Assembly: GCF_001039355.2 (NCBI RefSeq)
Contig: NW_019775975.1
Location: 1-64,000 of the forward strand
Length of the DNA stretch: 64,000 nucleotides
Reading direction: 5' to 3'
Origin: Lingula anatina
Lineage: Eukaryota; Brachiopoda; Lingulata; Lingulida; Lingulidae
Positions 43,119 to 56,361 of the stretch are shown piece by piece (the first letter of the stretch is position 1; each line of letters begins with the position of its first letter). Under the pieces are notes generated by a model. It did not search any database and was not told where the DNA came from. It worked only from the letters and a program-made list of their open reading frames with translations. Made by a program: the position numbers and the translations under genes.

Positions 43119-46100
43119 TTGAGCTAATTATCGAACAATTCAATAGTTATCGCTGAATTGTTGTTTACATTGTACTGGCACCCTCTGGTAAATGTGCCTT
43201 TTGCTCAGATGAAATCAAGCTATTTTAATTTTTTTTTATATACTTAAATACCTTGTAAATGGTTTACTTTTGAAGTGGATGATGACTATTCACAGAGCTG
43301 TTGTTCTGTACAGTTTGGCATACTTAATCTCTCTTAAGTGTTGTCAGTGCAGGCGTGTCAGTGTTATGGAAAATTATACTCATTGTTGAACGGACTTTTG
43401 GCAGTGACATGTCATTTGGTTTGAGTATATCATTTCAAAGGAACATTTAAGGCTTCATTTTTCAGCTCACTTCTTGTGTTTTTGATGACACCAAATATTT
43501 TTATGCTGTCAAACTAAAATTATTGTCTCCCAGATTTTTTTTATGACCTGGAAACTTAAGAACCTCCCTCTTTATCTTCAAGAAAGATTTCTAAATCAGT
43601 TAAAACTGATGATAAGCAGTGAGTTCTAAAGTTGATAAATGTGATTGACATCATATTTATTTTAAACTGCAAAACTTTTATGTATCTGCCCTGTTTTCAA
43701 AACAATAATATACACTGATGTAGAAATGGAAAAGCAAAACAATGACATGAAAAAGCAAACTTTTTGCAAAATTTAGATCAAAGAAAATGACTATAAAATA
43801 GTCTCGCATAGCCGGCAGCAGTGACACAGTCAATATTAACGCGTGTACTTTGAAGCTGATTTAAAAAAACAAAGCATTTGCATGTTTAACGCGCTAAGAG
43901 GAAATTACAGGCGCGTGTAGACAGAACATTTAGATTTTTGCCAATAAAGCCTTAAAATCAGTTCCGTATAACGTATTAAGGGCTCAGACATACCCTGGAG
44001 TAAGAGATTGATTTAACACATTGTTGGCAAATAGTAAGAGGGTGTGGAGGAGTTTCAAATGTTGTGTTTACTCTCAAAGTTTATGTCCTATTCACACTAA
44101 CATGAAATAGAACCATTCTGCACTGGTCTGAGCCTATCTGACATCACCGTAGTTGCAAGCCCAGCAGTGGGCCACCTGAACACAGCTGAAGTTATCTTAG
44201 GTGGTATTTTGCTTGGCTGGCAACTGTCAGATATATAATATAATGCATAGCTCTTTTCTTGTGTGTGAACAGGTTCTGAAAAGGAAACGGACTTCATTTT
44301 ATCTGATTTATAAATAAGCACAAAATGAAAATTGATTCTGTTTTTTAAACTGTTTCCTATGTGGAAAAAGGGATAATACATAATTAAGAGGAGATAATAA
44401 ATGTACCTTTTTTTTTTTTTTTTTGTTATTATTATTTTCCCCAGTACAATTGCATCATTGGAAAATGTTGTTAGTCCAAAGGGACAGGATTGTCTACAGT
44501 TGAATGTAATACCGGTAAGTGTGAGAAATGCTATTTAAGTTGGCAGGTGTATTTTTTGTATCAAAGAAGACCGCTGTAGTGTTTATCGGACAGAGGGAGT
44601 TTTGTGCAGGTGGCGCAAAATAGTTTCCAAGAACAAGTCAAAGCTCTGCAATTTTTTTTATATTCTTTCAAACCTGAAATTTGATTGATATGTTTGAGTA
44701 ATTTGCGGCAATGTGTTGTGAGCATTATATACATTGTAGAAAAAAAAAAGATGTTTCACAATACAATTTTGGTTTATTATTGGTAGTTTTGATTGTGTAA
44801 CCAATAGCACCTGCTGATGTTACACGCCTGTGTATTGTTAGCTTTATTGCATGTGCGTGACATTGTGTGAATGCGCTCGTATACTCGCGTGCATGTGAGA
44901 TCAATATTTTGCCTGGGGAGGTAGGCGGTAGTTATATTTATACACAATTGTTTGTAAAAAAGTTTGCAGGAGTAAACGTCCCTGAGTAAAAATAAAGAAG
45001 GCCAGTTGCATTTCTACAACAAGCCAATATGTTTTACATTTTATGTGACGTAGATGTTTATATATATATATATACCAATACACACACAAACCATGAAGTT
45101 AAACTTTAAGTCAGTAGTATTTTAATAGTGGATGGTGACGAATTAATGATATCATTATGTATTATTAATTGGTGTATCAGGCATGAGTCAGTGTTCATCA
45201 ATAACAGACCTCTTTGTATGCCAGGTTAAGTTAAAGTCCACCTCCCATGGGATGAGTCGGTCCCTCAAGACATTTATCAGCTTAGTGAAATAAAAATGTG
45301 GTCTTAACAAGGGCCGATCCAGGGTTCTTCAATAAAGTCAATAGAGATAATTGTGCTATTATATATAGGGCACAATTGAGAATTGGATATATTTGTTTAG
45401 TTTTGTCTTGTTTCGATCCTTTCTACATTTTTTCCAACCTTTCTACATTTTTTTCATTATTTTTATTCATTTTTGTTCTTGTTTTGGGGGGAAAGGTGAA
45501 GGAGCTATGGCATTACTAAAATTATAGAACACTTTTGGGGTATTAAGAGGGTCTTTAAGTATATTCAAACATCATCGATGAAAATCTTTAAAATCATGCC
45601 AATTTCTACCAAAAACCCCATACCCAGTTCTCTATATGAGAAAACTCTTTCTTAGCATATATACCCCAGTACATCATTCCCCTGCAGCTACAAGCTAAGT
45701 ACCAGGTAGCTTGTTTGAAGTTACTAATATTCTAATTGATTGGTTAATTGTTTGCCATGCTTGGTAGGCTCAGGGGATGTAACTGATTATACAAGGTACA
45801 GAGATATGCCGCAATACAATTTTGTCTTTATGATAAATTTATTGGCTTTTTTTTGTGGAAAGCCATTACTAACAGCGAGTGGGAGCAATTCATTTGAGAA
45901 TAATAAATACTTGTTTAGGATTTTGCTTGAGGCGTGTTTGTTTGTTGTCAATTTAGTCACAAGACTGATTTTTTAAATTACTTTTAGTTTTACGGTTGTT
46001 GCTGTTTTTTAGGTCTTTGGTGTAGAATTATTTTCCCAGCACCATAATCAATGAAATTTAGACTGTCAAGTTTGAGGTTAAACTTTAATTCCTTTTAAGA

Positions 46101-49100
46101 ATTCTTGATTAACCATCAGATAAAATTTTATTGAAGAAAAATGAACAGTTATATTGTATAATTAAAACTTTGTAACTATTTTAATGGTTTTGAGTCTAGT
46201 TTCCAGGCCTCAAAACTTTTAGCTATCTTATAGTAAAGATTTGCGTAAAACTGATACGTTTACAGGAAAAGGTTTAGGCCAGTGGGACTGAAGAAATGTC
46301 ACAGTGTAAGGTTATATGTTGAAGAGAGACTTTTTTTCATTTGTTTTTGTTCATTTTTGTCTCTCCAGAGGTTACATCCGTAAGGGTTACTGTAGTAGGT
46401 TGTAATTATCTTGTTATTTTTCATATATTAGGACTGCACTGCTGATTATCTTTATTTTATTCCCTTCCAGAACATGATGAAAAAAAAGCAATGTTTTCAA
46501 GTTATAAAATTATAATATATATATAGGATATGAAATATTTCTTTTGCAACTTTAAAGGCCCTCCAAGTCATAGAATCTTCATGTATACATGCATTCACTC
46601 TCTCTTTCTCTCTCTCTCTCAACAAAGAAAAAAAAAACTGTAATATATTTTCTGGCCTGCTTTTATGGACTGATGACTGTTTTGCGTAAGGATTGACCTT
46701 TTTTAAATGTTATATTACGTACACTCTTTGAATATTGACTGCAATTTAATTATTTCAATCCACAGGCCTATCCCACTTGACTTTTACAGCATCATTATCC
46801 ATTGTGGTTGGAAAATGTAGGCAAGCACAGCGTGAACAATAGTGATACTTTCCACTTCTCAAATTCCCAGTAATTATAACATGAAGTTGTCACCGTTATT
46901 AAACAGTATCGGTTATTTCAATTATCCCTGTTTTTGGGATGCATGGCTGAAGAGTATCAATTGCAGAAACCCCATCTCATCAACGTGTAGTTAAGATGAG
47001 GTGACAACTCTCTCACGTCCGTGTTTAAAACATGATATTTTAATCTCTAAAAGCCAGGATTTGGAGGTAGATATCATATGATGGCTTAAAAAATACACTG
47101 CCAGCAGATTATGTTTTGTGGCAAATAGGGGCATAAAAAAATCTGGCACAGAGATTTTTAGGGAGGAGGGGGGGGGGAGGGTTTATAAAACTGACCACAC
47201 CCGATTTGAAATCGGGGTTGGATTTTATGTTGGACCCAGTAAATTTAAATTATTTTATTTGCATTTTGCTTGTTCTATGGTCATTAGCAGTATGCCGTCC
47301 TGGGTGCTGTTCATTGATACTCCATTTTTTAATGTTTTTTATGTTTTTTTTTCAATCTGCAGGCCCATTATAAGGTTTATGGTGCCACTCAGCACATTAG
47401 TACACCATGATAACAAATATTAATCATCAGCTCCAGACTGTAGACTTAAGGTGGGAGATCTAGGGAAAAACTGCCCACGCGTCCAGCCAGGAACCTGAAA
47501 GTCCAAATAGTTTACCAAAAAGATACTGATTTTATGGATTCCTAATGTGCAGACTTGAAGGGGGTGAGGGTGGAGGGGGGTTAAGTCATAAATTCTTGGT
47601 CTTTTTGGGAAAATACCCCTTATACTCCCTTAAGAGTGTCTTTAAGTAGAAATGTCCATATTAAATATAAATTCAATCTGACTTTGTCCATTCATTCATT
47701 CTGAATAGATATTACCTGTACATTGTGAGAAATGAACTTGTGAAGAACTTGCAAAAAGGAGTAAAAACTCCTACATGTTTGCACCTCTGAAACTGTACTC
47801 GTCTAGACTGGAGCAGTGGACCTATTACTACCCTTTATGTCTAGACCCCCCCCCCCCCCACCCCTTCACACCTCCATCTCCTTCGGGAAATCATCAGAAA
47901 TGTAACCGTCCTCTTAATCCACTCCAAGTTGCCCCCTTGAGATAGCTTGAGGACTTGTACTAAGTTTCTCTCTAATGGCTGCGCAGTGCTTTGGGAATAG
48001 GTGATAAATTCCTGGTGTAAATTTTGCGTAATATCCAGAACACATGACTTAACAGTGAGTTGATGTTTTTTTTCTGCCATGTTGCAAACTTGTGAATGTA
48101 AAAACTTGAGAAATGCGTGAACTAGCGCCTTTTAAATTGGAGAGACGTGTGAGAGGCAGAGAGACTATGACAGGATTAAATGGTCTTCCTTTCTTGTAGG
48201 GTCCGCCATATTTTAGCCTTGTTCCATTCCGAATGGCCCCATTGATGTCTGGAGCCAACTTTTTTAAAGATAAAAACTAAAATCACAATTTGAGTCAAAG
48301 TCAAGTTTTTTTTATAATAATTCATTGTGAAATAATTAAAATGGAAAAACACTTCTAACTTTTTCAAGAAGCAAAAAAAAAAAAAAAAAAAATTTCAAAG
48401 TATCTTTTCTACAAGTGGGAGTAAACGGTCTGTATCTACCACCCATATCTAGGACATGACATGTTTGCTGAACAGATGAAGTACACTCATTCTGTCTCCT
48501 ACTCCTTCCCACCGAGGGTTTCATTTCACAGTTAATGGAATCAATGTATTAACTTTGTAACCGAGCCCAGGTTTATGACAGTGTTTTCTCAATCTATACA
48601 AAATATTGACAGCACCTTTGATGAAATGATACAGTACTTAGTATAGAGATTGGAGGGGAGATTCAGGACAGATACATTGATAGAGAGAGTGAAGAAATAA
48701 TAGAAGTAAATGTTGTATAAATCAATGTTTTAACAATGTAGTTTAGGACTGAATTACCAGCTAGGGTAATTAAGGATAGGTGTAAGAGTGGAGATGAATT
48801 AAGGTTTCAGGGTTAGGTGAATTAAAAGAAATTGGATTCCATACTCATAAAAGTTACACATTTGGTGTATTTAATGTAAAAAGTGATAGACAAACAAGGA
48901 GAAAATTTTTTTGTATGCATTGATAAATTACAGAGGTAGTTGTTTATGTGTGTTTATAACAGTGCAAAGTACTTACAAACAGCAGTTGAATCAAATTCAC
49001 TGTCCTTGACCAGCCCCCGGCCTAATAGATTCAAACACTTAATTCCCCTTTTCCATTATCTTATTATTTTAATTTATCAATTTTTGTTACTAAATAAAAA

Positions 49101-49623
49101 AAAAACAAACTATTTTCTGATTTAGACCTTATGCCCTACTTGAAAATTCTGTTTTTTTTTTTTTAGATATATTTAAAATGTCACTGATTTTAAGCAATAT
49201 GTTGGATAAGTTTCATTTTGATGAAAGTTTTCACTCCTGCTGTGGGCAGTGAGTATTGTGTTTTGTCTCAACCGCTAAAACCTCAGCACAACACATTGTG
49301 TGCTGTCACAACTAACACAATGTGCTATACTTTTACATGCTTTGAGGGTTATTGTCATCAGAAATTGTAACAAAAATGTTAATCAAAATGTTGAGAAGTA
49401 ATACCCACTAGTCAAAGAATTTCATCAGTTGCTGTGTTGTGCACTCGCAGGATATAATGATAAAAGTTCTTCCAATTATGTTCATTATAACTTCGGGGCT
49501 TCAAAAGGATTTTGGTGAAAAGGGTATCACAAACTTAATGCATAGATTTGTCTTATTGTTTAATATACGCATACATATTATCAGCATCAATTGCAACCCA
49601 CATAAAAAAAGAACAGAAAAAAC
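43119..49623. repeat. Duplicated segment, alternative haplotype contig
   Basis: Near-identical to 49625-56361, bounded on both sides by single Ns. No recognised gene lies in it. The small open frames are not preserved intact between the two copies, as expected for non-coding DNA. CT-rich and poly-A runs differ in length from the other copy. Confidence 0.9.
48139..48216. mobile_element. Relic half of the long-inverted-repeat element
   Basis: GACGTGTGAGAGGCAGAGAGACTAT followed at the right spacing by GTCCGCCATATTTTAG resembles the right arm of the element at 25604-25684. The left arm is absent. Confidence 0.5.
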
Positions 49624-49624
49624 N

Positions 49625-52600
49625 TAGAGCTAATTATCGAACAATTTAATAGTTATCGCTGAATTGTTGTTTACATTGTACTGGCACTTTCTGGTAAATG
49701 TGCCTTTTGCTCAGATGAAATCAAGCTATTTTAATTTTTTTTTTATTTACTTAAATACCTTGTAAATGGTTTACTTTTGAAGTGGATGATGACTATTCAC
49801 AGAGCTGTTGTTCTGTACAGTTTGGCATACTTAATCTCTCTTACGTGTTGTCAGTGCAGGCGTGTCAGTGTTACGGAAAATTATACTCATTGTTGAACGG
49901 ACTTTTGGCAGTGACATGTCATTTGGTTTAAGTATATCATTTCAAAGGAACATTTAAGGCTTCACTTTTCAGCTCACTTCTTGTGTTTTTGATGACACCA
50001 AATATTTTTATGCTGTCAAACTAAAATTATTGTCTCCCAGATTTTTTTTATGACCTGGAAACTTAAGACCCTCTCTCTTTACCTTCAAGAAAGATTTCTA
50101 AATCAGTTAAAACTGATGATAAGCAGTGAGTTCTAAAGTTGATAAATGTGATTGACATCATATTTATTTTAACCTGCAAAACTTTTATGTATCTGCCCTG
50201 TTTTCAAAACAATAATATACACTGATGTAGAAATGGAAAAGCAAAACAATGACATGAAAAAGCAAACTTTTTGCAAATTTTAGATCAAAGAAAATGACTA
50301 TAAAATAATCTCGCATAGCCGGCAGCAGTGACACAGTCAATATTAACGCGTGTACTTTGAAGCTGATTTAAAAAAACAAAGCATTTGCATGTTTAACGTG
50401 CTAAGAGGAAATTACAGGCGCGTGTAGACAGAACATTTAGATTTTGCCAATAAAGCCTTAAAATCAGTTCCGTATAACGTATTAAGGGATCAGACATACC
50501 CTGGAGTAAGAGATTGATTTAACACATTGTTGGCAAATAGTAAGAGGGTGTGGAGGAGTTTCAAATGTTGTGTTTACTCTCAAGGTTTATGTCCTATTCA
50601 CACTAACATGAAATACAACCATTCTGCACTGGTCTGAGCCTATCTGACATCACCGTAGTTGCAAGCCCAGCAGTGGGCCACCTGAACCCAGCTGAAGTTA
50701 TCTTAGGTGGTATTTTGCTTGGCTGGCAACTGTCAGATATATAATATAATGCATAGCTCTTTTCTTGTGTGTGAACAGGTTCTGAAAAGGAAACGGACTT
50801 CATTTTATCTGATTTATAAATAAGCACAAAATAAAAATTGATTCTGTTTTTTAAACTGTTTCCTATGTGGAAAAAGGGATAATACATAATTAAGAGGAGA
50901 TAATAAATGTATCTTTTTTTTTTGTTATTATTATTTTCCCCAGTACAATTGCATCATTGGAAAATGTTGTTAGTCCAAAGGGACAGGATTGTCTACAGTT
51001 GAATGTAATACCGGTAGGTGTGAGAAATTCTATTTAAGTTGGCAGGTGTATTTTTTGTATCAAAGAAGACCGTTGTAGTGTTTATCGGACAGAGGGAGTT
51101 TTGTGCAGGTGGCGCAGAATAGTTTCCAAGAACAAGTCAAAGCTCTGCAATTTTTTTTATATTCTTTCAAACCTGAAATTTGATTGATATGTTTGAGTAA
51201 TTTGCGGCAATGTGTTGTGAGCATTATATACATTGTAGAAAAAAAGATGTTTCACAATACAATTTTGGTTTATTATTGGTAGTTTTGATTGTGTAACCAA
51301 TAGCACCTGCTGATGTTACACGCCTGTGTATTGTTAGCTTTGCATGTGCGTGACATTGTGTGAATGCGCTCGTATACTCGCATGCATGTGAGATCAATAT
51401 TTTGCCTGGGGAGGTAGGCGGTAGTTATATTTATACACAATTGTTTGTAAAAAGTTTGCAGGAGTAAACGTCCCTGAGTAAAAATAAAGAAGGCCAGTTG
51501 CATTTCTACAACAAGCCAATATGTTTTACATTTTATGTGACGTAGATGTCTATATATATATACCAATACACACACAAACCATGAAGTTAAACTTGAAGTC
51601 AGTAGTATTTTAATAGTGGATGGTGACGAATTAATGATATCATTTTGTATAATTAATTGGTGTATCAGGCATGAGTCAGTGTTCATCAATAACAGACCTC
51701 TTTGTATGCCAGGTTAAGTTAAAGTCCACCTCCCATGGGATGAGTCGGTCCCTCAAGACATTTATCAGCTTAGTGAAATAAAAATGTGGTCTTAACAAGG
51801 GCCGATCCAGGGTTCTTCAATAAAGTCAATGGAGATAATTGTGCTATTATATATAGGGCACAATTGAGAATTGGATATATTTGTTTAGTTTAGTCTTGTT
51901 TCGATCCTTTCTACATTTTTTTCCAACCTTTCTACATTTTTTTCATTATTTTTATTCATTTTTGTTCTTGTTTGGGGGGAAAGGTGAAGGCGCTATGGCA
52001 TTACTAAAATTATAAAACAGTTTTGGGGTATTAAGAGGGTCTTTAAGTACTCAAACATCATCGATGAAAATCTTAAAAATTATGCCATTTTCTTCCAAAA
52101 ATCCCCCACCCAGTTCTCTATATGAGAAAACTCTTTCTTAGCATATATACCCCAGTACATCATTCCCCTGCAGCTACAAGCTATGTACCTGGTAGCTTGT
52201 TTGAAGTTACTAATATTCTAATTGATTGGTTAATTGTTTGCCATGCTTGGTAGGCTCAGGGGATGTAACTGATTATACAAGGTACAGAGATATGCCGCAA
52301 TACAATTTTGTCTTTATGATAAATTTATTGGCTTTTTTTGTGGCAAGCCATTACTAACAGCGAGTAGGAGCAATTCATTTGAGAACAATAAATACTTGTT
52401 TAGGATTTTGCTTAAGGCATGTTTGTTTGTTGGTCAATTTAAGCATGAGATTTAATTTTTTTTTTTTTCATTTTAAGTTTTATGGTTGTTGCTGTATTTT
52501 AAGGTCTCTGGTGTAGAATTATTTTCCCAGCACCATAATTATTGAAATTTAGACTGTTAAGTTTGAGATTAATATTTAATTCATGTTAAGAATATAAGAT

Positions 52601-53067
52601 TAATAGTCAGATAAAATTTTATTGATGAAAAATGAACAATTATATTGTATAACTTGAACTAGTTCTCAGGCCTCAAAGTTTTTAGCTATCTTATAGTAAA
52701 GAGATGCGTAAAACTGATACGTTTACAGGAAAAGGTTTATGCCAGTGGGACTGAAGAAATGTCACCGTGTAAGGTTATATGTTGAAGAGAGACTTTTTTC
52801 ATTTGTTTTTGTTCATTTTTGTATCTCCAGAGGTTACATCCCCGAGGGTTTCCGTAGAAGGTTGTAATTATCTTGTTATTTTTCATATATGAGGACTGCA
52901 CTGCTGATTTATTTTATTTTATTCCCTTTCAGAACATGATGAAAAAAAAAAAAAAAACAATGTTTTCAAGTTATAAAATTATAATATATATAGGATATGA
53001 AATATTTCTTTTGCAACTTTAAAGGCCCTCCAAGTCATAGAATCTTCATGTATACATGCATTCACTC

Positions 53068-53099
<32 letters not shown>

Positions 53100-56000
53100 A
53101 ACAACAACAAAAAAAAAATCTTTACATGCATGTATTTTCTGGCCTGCTTTTATGGACTGGTGACTGTTTTGCGTAAGGACTGACCTTTTTTAAATGTTAT
53201 ATTACGCACACTCTTTGAACATTGGCTGCAATTTAATTATTTCAATCCACAGGTCTATCCCACTTGACTTTTACAGCATCATTATCCATTGTGGTTGGAA
53301 AATGTAGGCAAGCACAGCGTGAACAATAGTGATACTTTCCACTTCTCCGATTCCCAGTAATTATAACATGAAGTTGTCATCGTTATTAAATAGTATTGGT
53401 TATTTCAATTATCCCTGTTTTGGGGATTCATAGCTGAAGAGTATCAATTGCAGAAACCCTATCTCACCAAACGTGTAGTTAAGAATGAAGTGACAACTCT
53501 CTCACGTCTGTGTTTAAAACTTGATATTTTAATCTCTGAAAGCCAGGATTTGGCGGTAGATATCGTATGATGGCTTGGAAATAACACTGCCTGCAGATTA
53601 TGTTTTGTGGCAAATAGGGACATAAAAAAATCTGGTGCAGAGATTTTTAGGGAGGGGGGGGAGGAGGGTTTATAAAACTGACCACACCTGATTTGAAATC
53701 GGGTTGGATTTTATATTGGACCCAGTAAATTTAAATTATTTTATATGCATTTTGCTTGTTCTATAGTCATTAGCAGTATTCCCACCTGGGTGCTGTTCAT
53801 TGATACTCCTTTTTTTACGCTTTTTTTTTTTAATCTGCAGGTCCATTATAAGGTTCATGGTGCCATTCAACACATTAGTACACCGTGATAACAAATATTA
53901 ATCATCAGCTCCAGACTGTAGACTCAAGGGTGGGAGATTGAGGGAAAAGCTGCCCACGCGTCCATCCAGGAATCTAAAAGTCCAAATAGTTTACCAAAAT
54001 GACACTGATTTTTGGTTTCTTAATGTGCAGACTTGAAGGGGGTGAGGGTGGAGGGGGGGGGGGTAGGGGTAAGTCATTCTTGGTCTTTTGGGGGAAAATA
54101 CCCTAAACCCCTTTAAGAGTTTTTTTAAGTAGAAATGCCCATATTAAATAAAAATTCAATCTGAATGACTTTGTCCATTCATTCATTCTGAATAGATATT
54201 ACATTGTTAGAAATGAACTTGTGAAGAACTTGCAAAAAGGAGTAAAACCTCCTACAGCATAGTTACATGTCTGCACCTTGTTACGTGTACTCGTCTAGAC
54301 TGGAGCATGCAGTGAAGTGTGGACCTATTACTACCCTTTATGTCTAGACCCCCCTTCACACCTCCCATCTCCTACGGGAAATCATCAGAAATGTAACCAT
54401 CCTCTTAATCCACTCCAAGTTGCCCCCTTGAGATAGCTTGAGGACTTGTACTAAGTTTCTCTCTAATGGCTGCGCGGTGCTTTGGGAATAGGTGATAAAT
54501 TCCTGGTGTAAATTTTGCTTAATATCTAGAACACATGACTTAACAGCGAATGGATGGTTTTTTTTTCTGCCATGTTGCAAACTTGTGAATGTAAAAACTT
54601 GAGAAATGCGTGAACTAGTGCCTTTTAAATTGGAGAGGCGTGTGAGGGGCAGAGAGACTATGGCTGTATTCCCAGAGCTTTTAGATGGATCTATCCCCGC
54701 GGGGAGTCTCACTAGATTACTGTCAGATAATCCGGCTTAAATGTCCGTCCCGCCTACTACAAGCTGTAAGGGGGTAATTAACTTTCGTGTCCGCTCGGCT
54801 GACAGCTATTTAGCGTGAACCCCCAGGGAGTTAGGTCGATCTAAAGTAGATCGATCCAATCTCTGGAAATGGGGTCTATGACAGGATTAAATGGTCTTCC
54901 GTTCTTATATGGTCTGCCATATTTGATCCTTGGACCAGTTGATACTCGGATCTTCTATTCTGTATGGCTCCTTTGATATCTGGAACCAGCTTTTTTAAAG
55001 ATAGAAACTAAAATCACAATTTGAGTCAAAGTCAAGTTTTTTTTTATAATAATTCATTGTGAAATAATTAAAATGGAAAAACACTTCTAACTTTTTCAAG
55101 AAGCAAAAAAAAAAAAAAAAAAAAAAATGTTTCCAAAGTATCTTTTCTACAAGTGGGAGTAACAAACTCAAATGGTCTGTATCTACCACCCATATCCAGG
55201 ACATGGCATGTTTGCTGAACAGATGAAGTACACTCGTTCTGTCTCCTACTCCTTCCCACCGAGGGTTTCATTTCACAGTTAATGGAATCAATGTATTAAC
55301 TTTGTAACCGAGCCCAGGTTTATGACAGTGTTTTCTCAATCTATACAAAATATTGACAGCACCTTTGATGAAATGATACAGTACTTAGTATAGAGACTGG
55401 AGGGGAGATTCAGGACAGATACATTGAGAGATAGAGAGTGAAGAAATAATAGAAGTAAATGTTGTATAAATCAATGTTTTAACAATGTAGTTTAGGACTG
55501 AATTACCAGCTAGGGTAATTAAGGATAGGTGTAAGAGTGGAGATGAATTAAGGTTTCAGGGTTAGGTGAATTAAAAGAAATTGGATTCCATACTCATAAA
55601 AGTTACACATTTGGTGTATTTAATGTGAAAAGTGATAGACAAACAAGGAGAAAAATCATTTTTTGTAAGTATTAAAAAATTACAGAGGTAGTTGTTTGTG
55701 GGTGTTTCTAACAGTGCAAAGTACTTACAAACTGCAGTTGAATCAAATTCAGTGTCCTTGACCAGCCCCCAACTCAATATATTCAAAAACTTAATTCCCT
55801 TTTCCATTATCTTATTATTTTAATTTATCAATTTTTGTTACTAAAAAAAAAAACTATTTTCTGATGTAAACCTTATGCCCTACTTGAAAATTCTGTCATT
55901 TTTTTCTGATATATTTAAAATATCACTGATTTTAAGGAATGTGTTGGAGTGTTGGATAAGTTTCATTTTGATTAAAGTTTTCACTCCTGCTGTGGGCAGT

Positions 56001-56361
56001 GAGTATTGTGTTTTGTCTCAATCGCTAATACCTCAGCACAACACATTGTGTGCTGTCACAACTAACACAATCTACTATCTTTTTTTTATTGGAGGGTTGT
56101 TATAATCAGATATTGTAACAGAAATGTAAATCAAAATGTTAATGTGTGAAACTCATCAAAGAATTTCATCATTTGCTGTGTTATGCACTTGCACTATATA
56201 ATGATAAGTTCTTCCAATTATGATCATTATAACTTTGGGGCTTCAGAAGGATTTTGGTAAAAAGGGTATCACAAACTTAATGCATAGATTTGTCTTATTG
56301 TTTAATATACTCATACATATTATCAGCATCAATTGCAACCCACATAAAAAAGAACAGAAAA
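49625..56361. repeat. Duplicated segment, main-haplotype contig
   Basis: The counterpart of 43119-49623, continuing past the duplicate into unique DNA at about 56362. It differs by substitutions, microsatellite lengths and one 213-bp insertion (54663-54875). No gene was recognised. Confidence 0.9.
54663..54875. mobile_element. MITE-like insertion, present in one haplotype only
   Basis: A GC-richer 213-bp block absent from the otherwise matching site at about 48170. It is flanked by a 5-bp direct repeat CTATG (54658-54662 and 54876-54880), which occurs once in the empty allele. The ends are imperfectly inverted: ATTCCCAGAG near the left and, on the other strand, ATTTCCAGAG near the right, both followed by GATC-rich sequence. 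It has inserted into the relic of another element. No coding capacity. Confidence 0.8.

Noticed and set aside
44097-44381. 94-residue minus frame, also at 50603-50887
   Set aside because: It has no splice context and no recognised motifs, and the differences between the copies include amino acid replacements. Treated as a chance frame.
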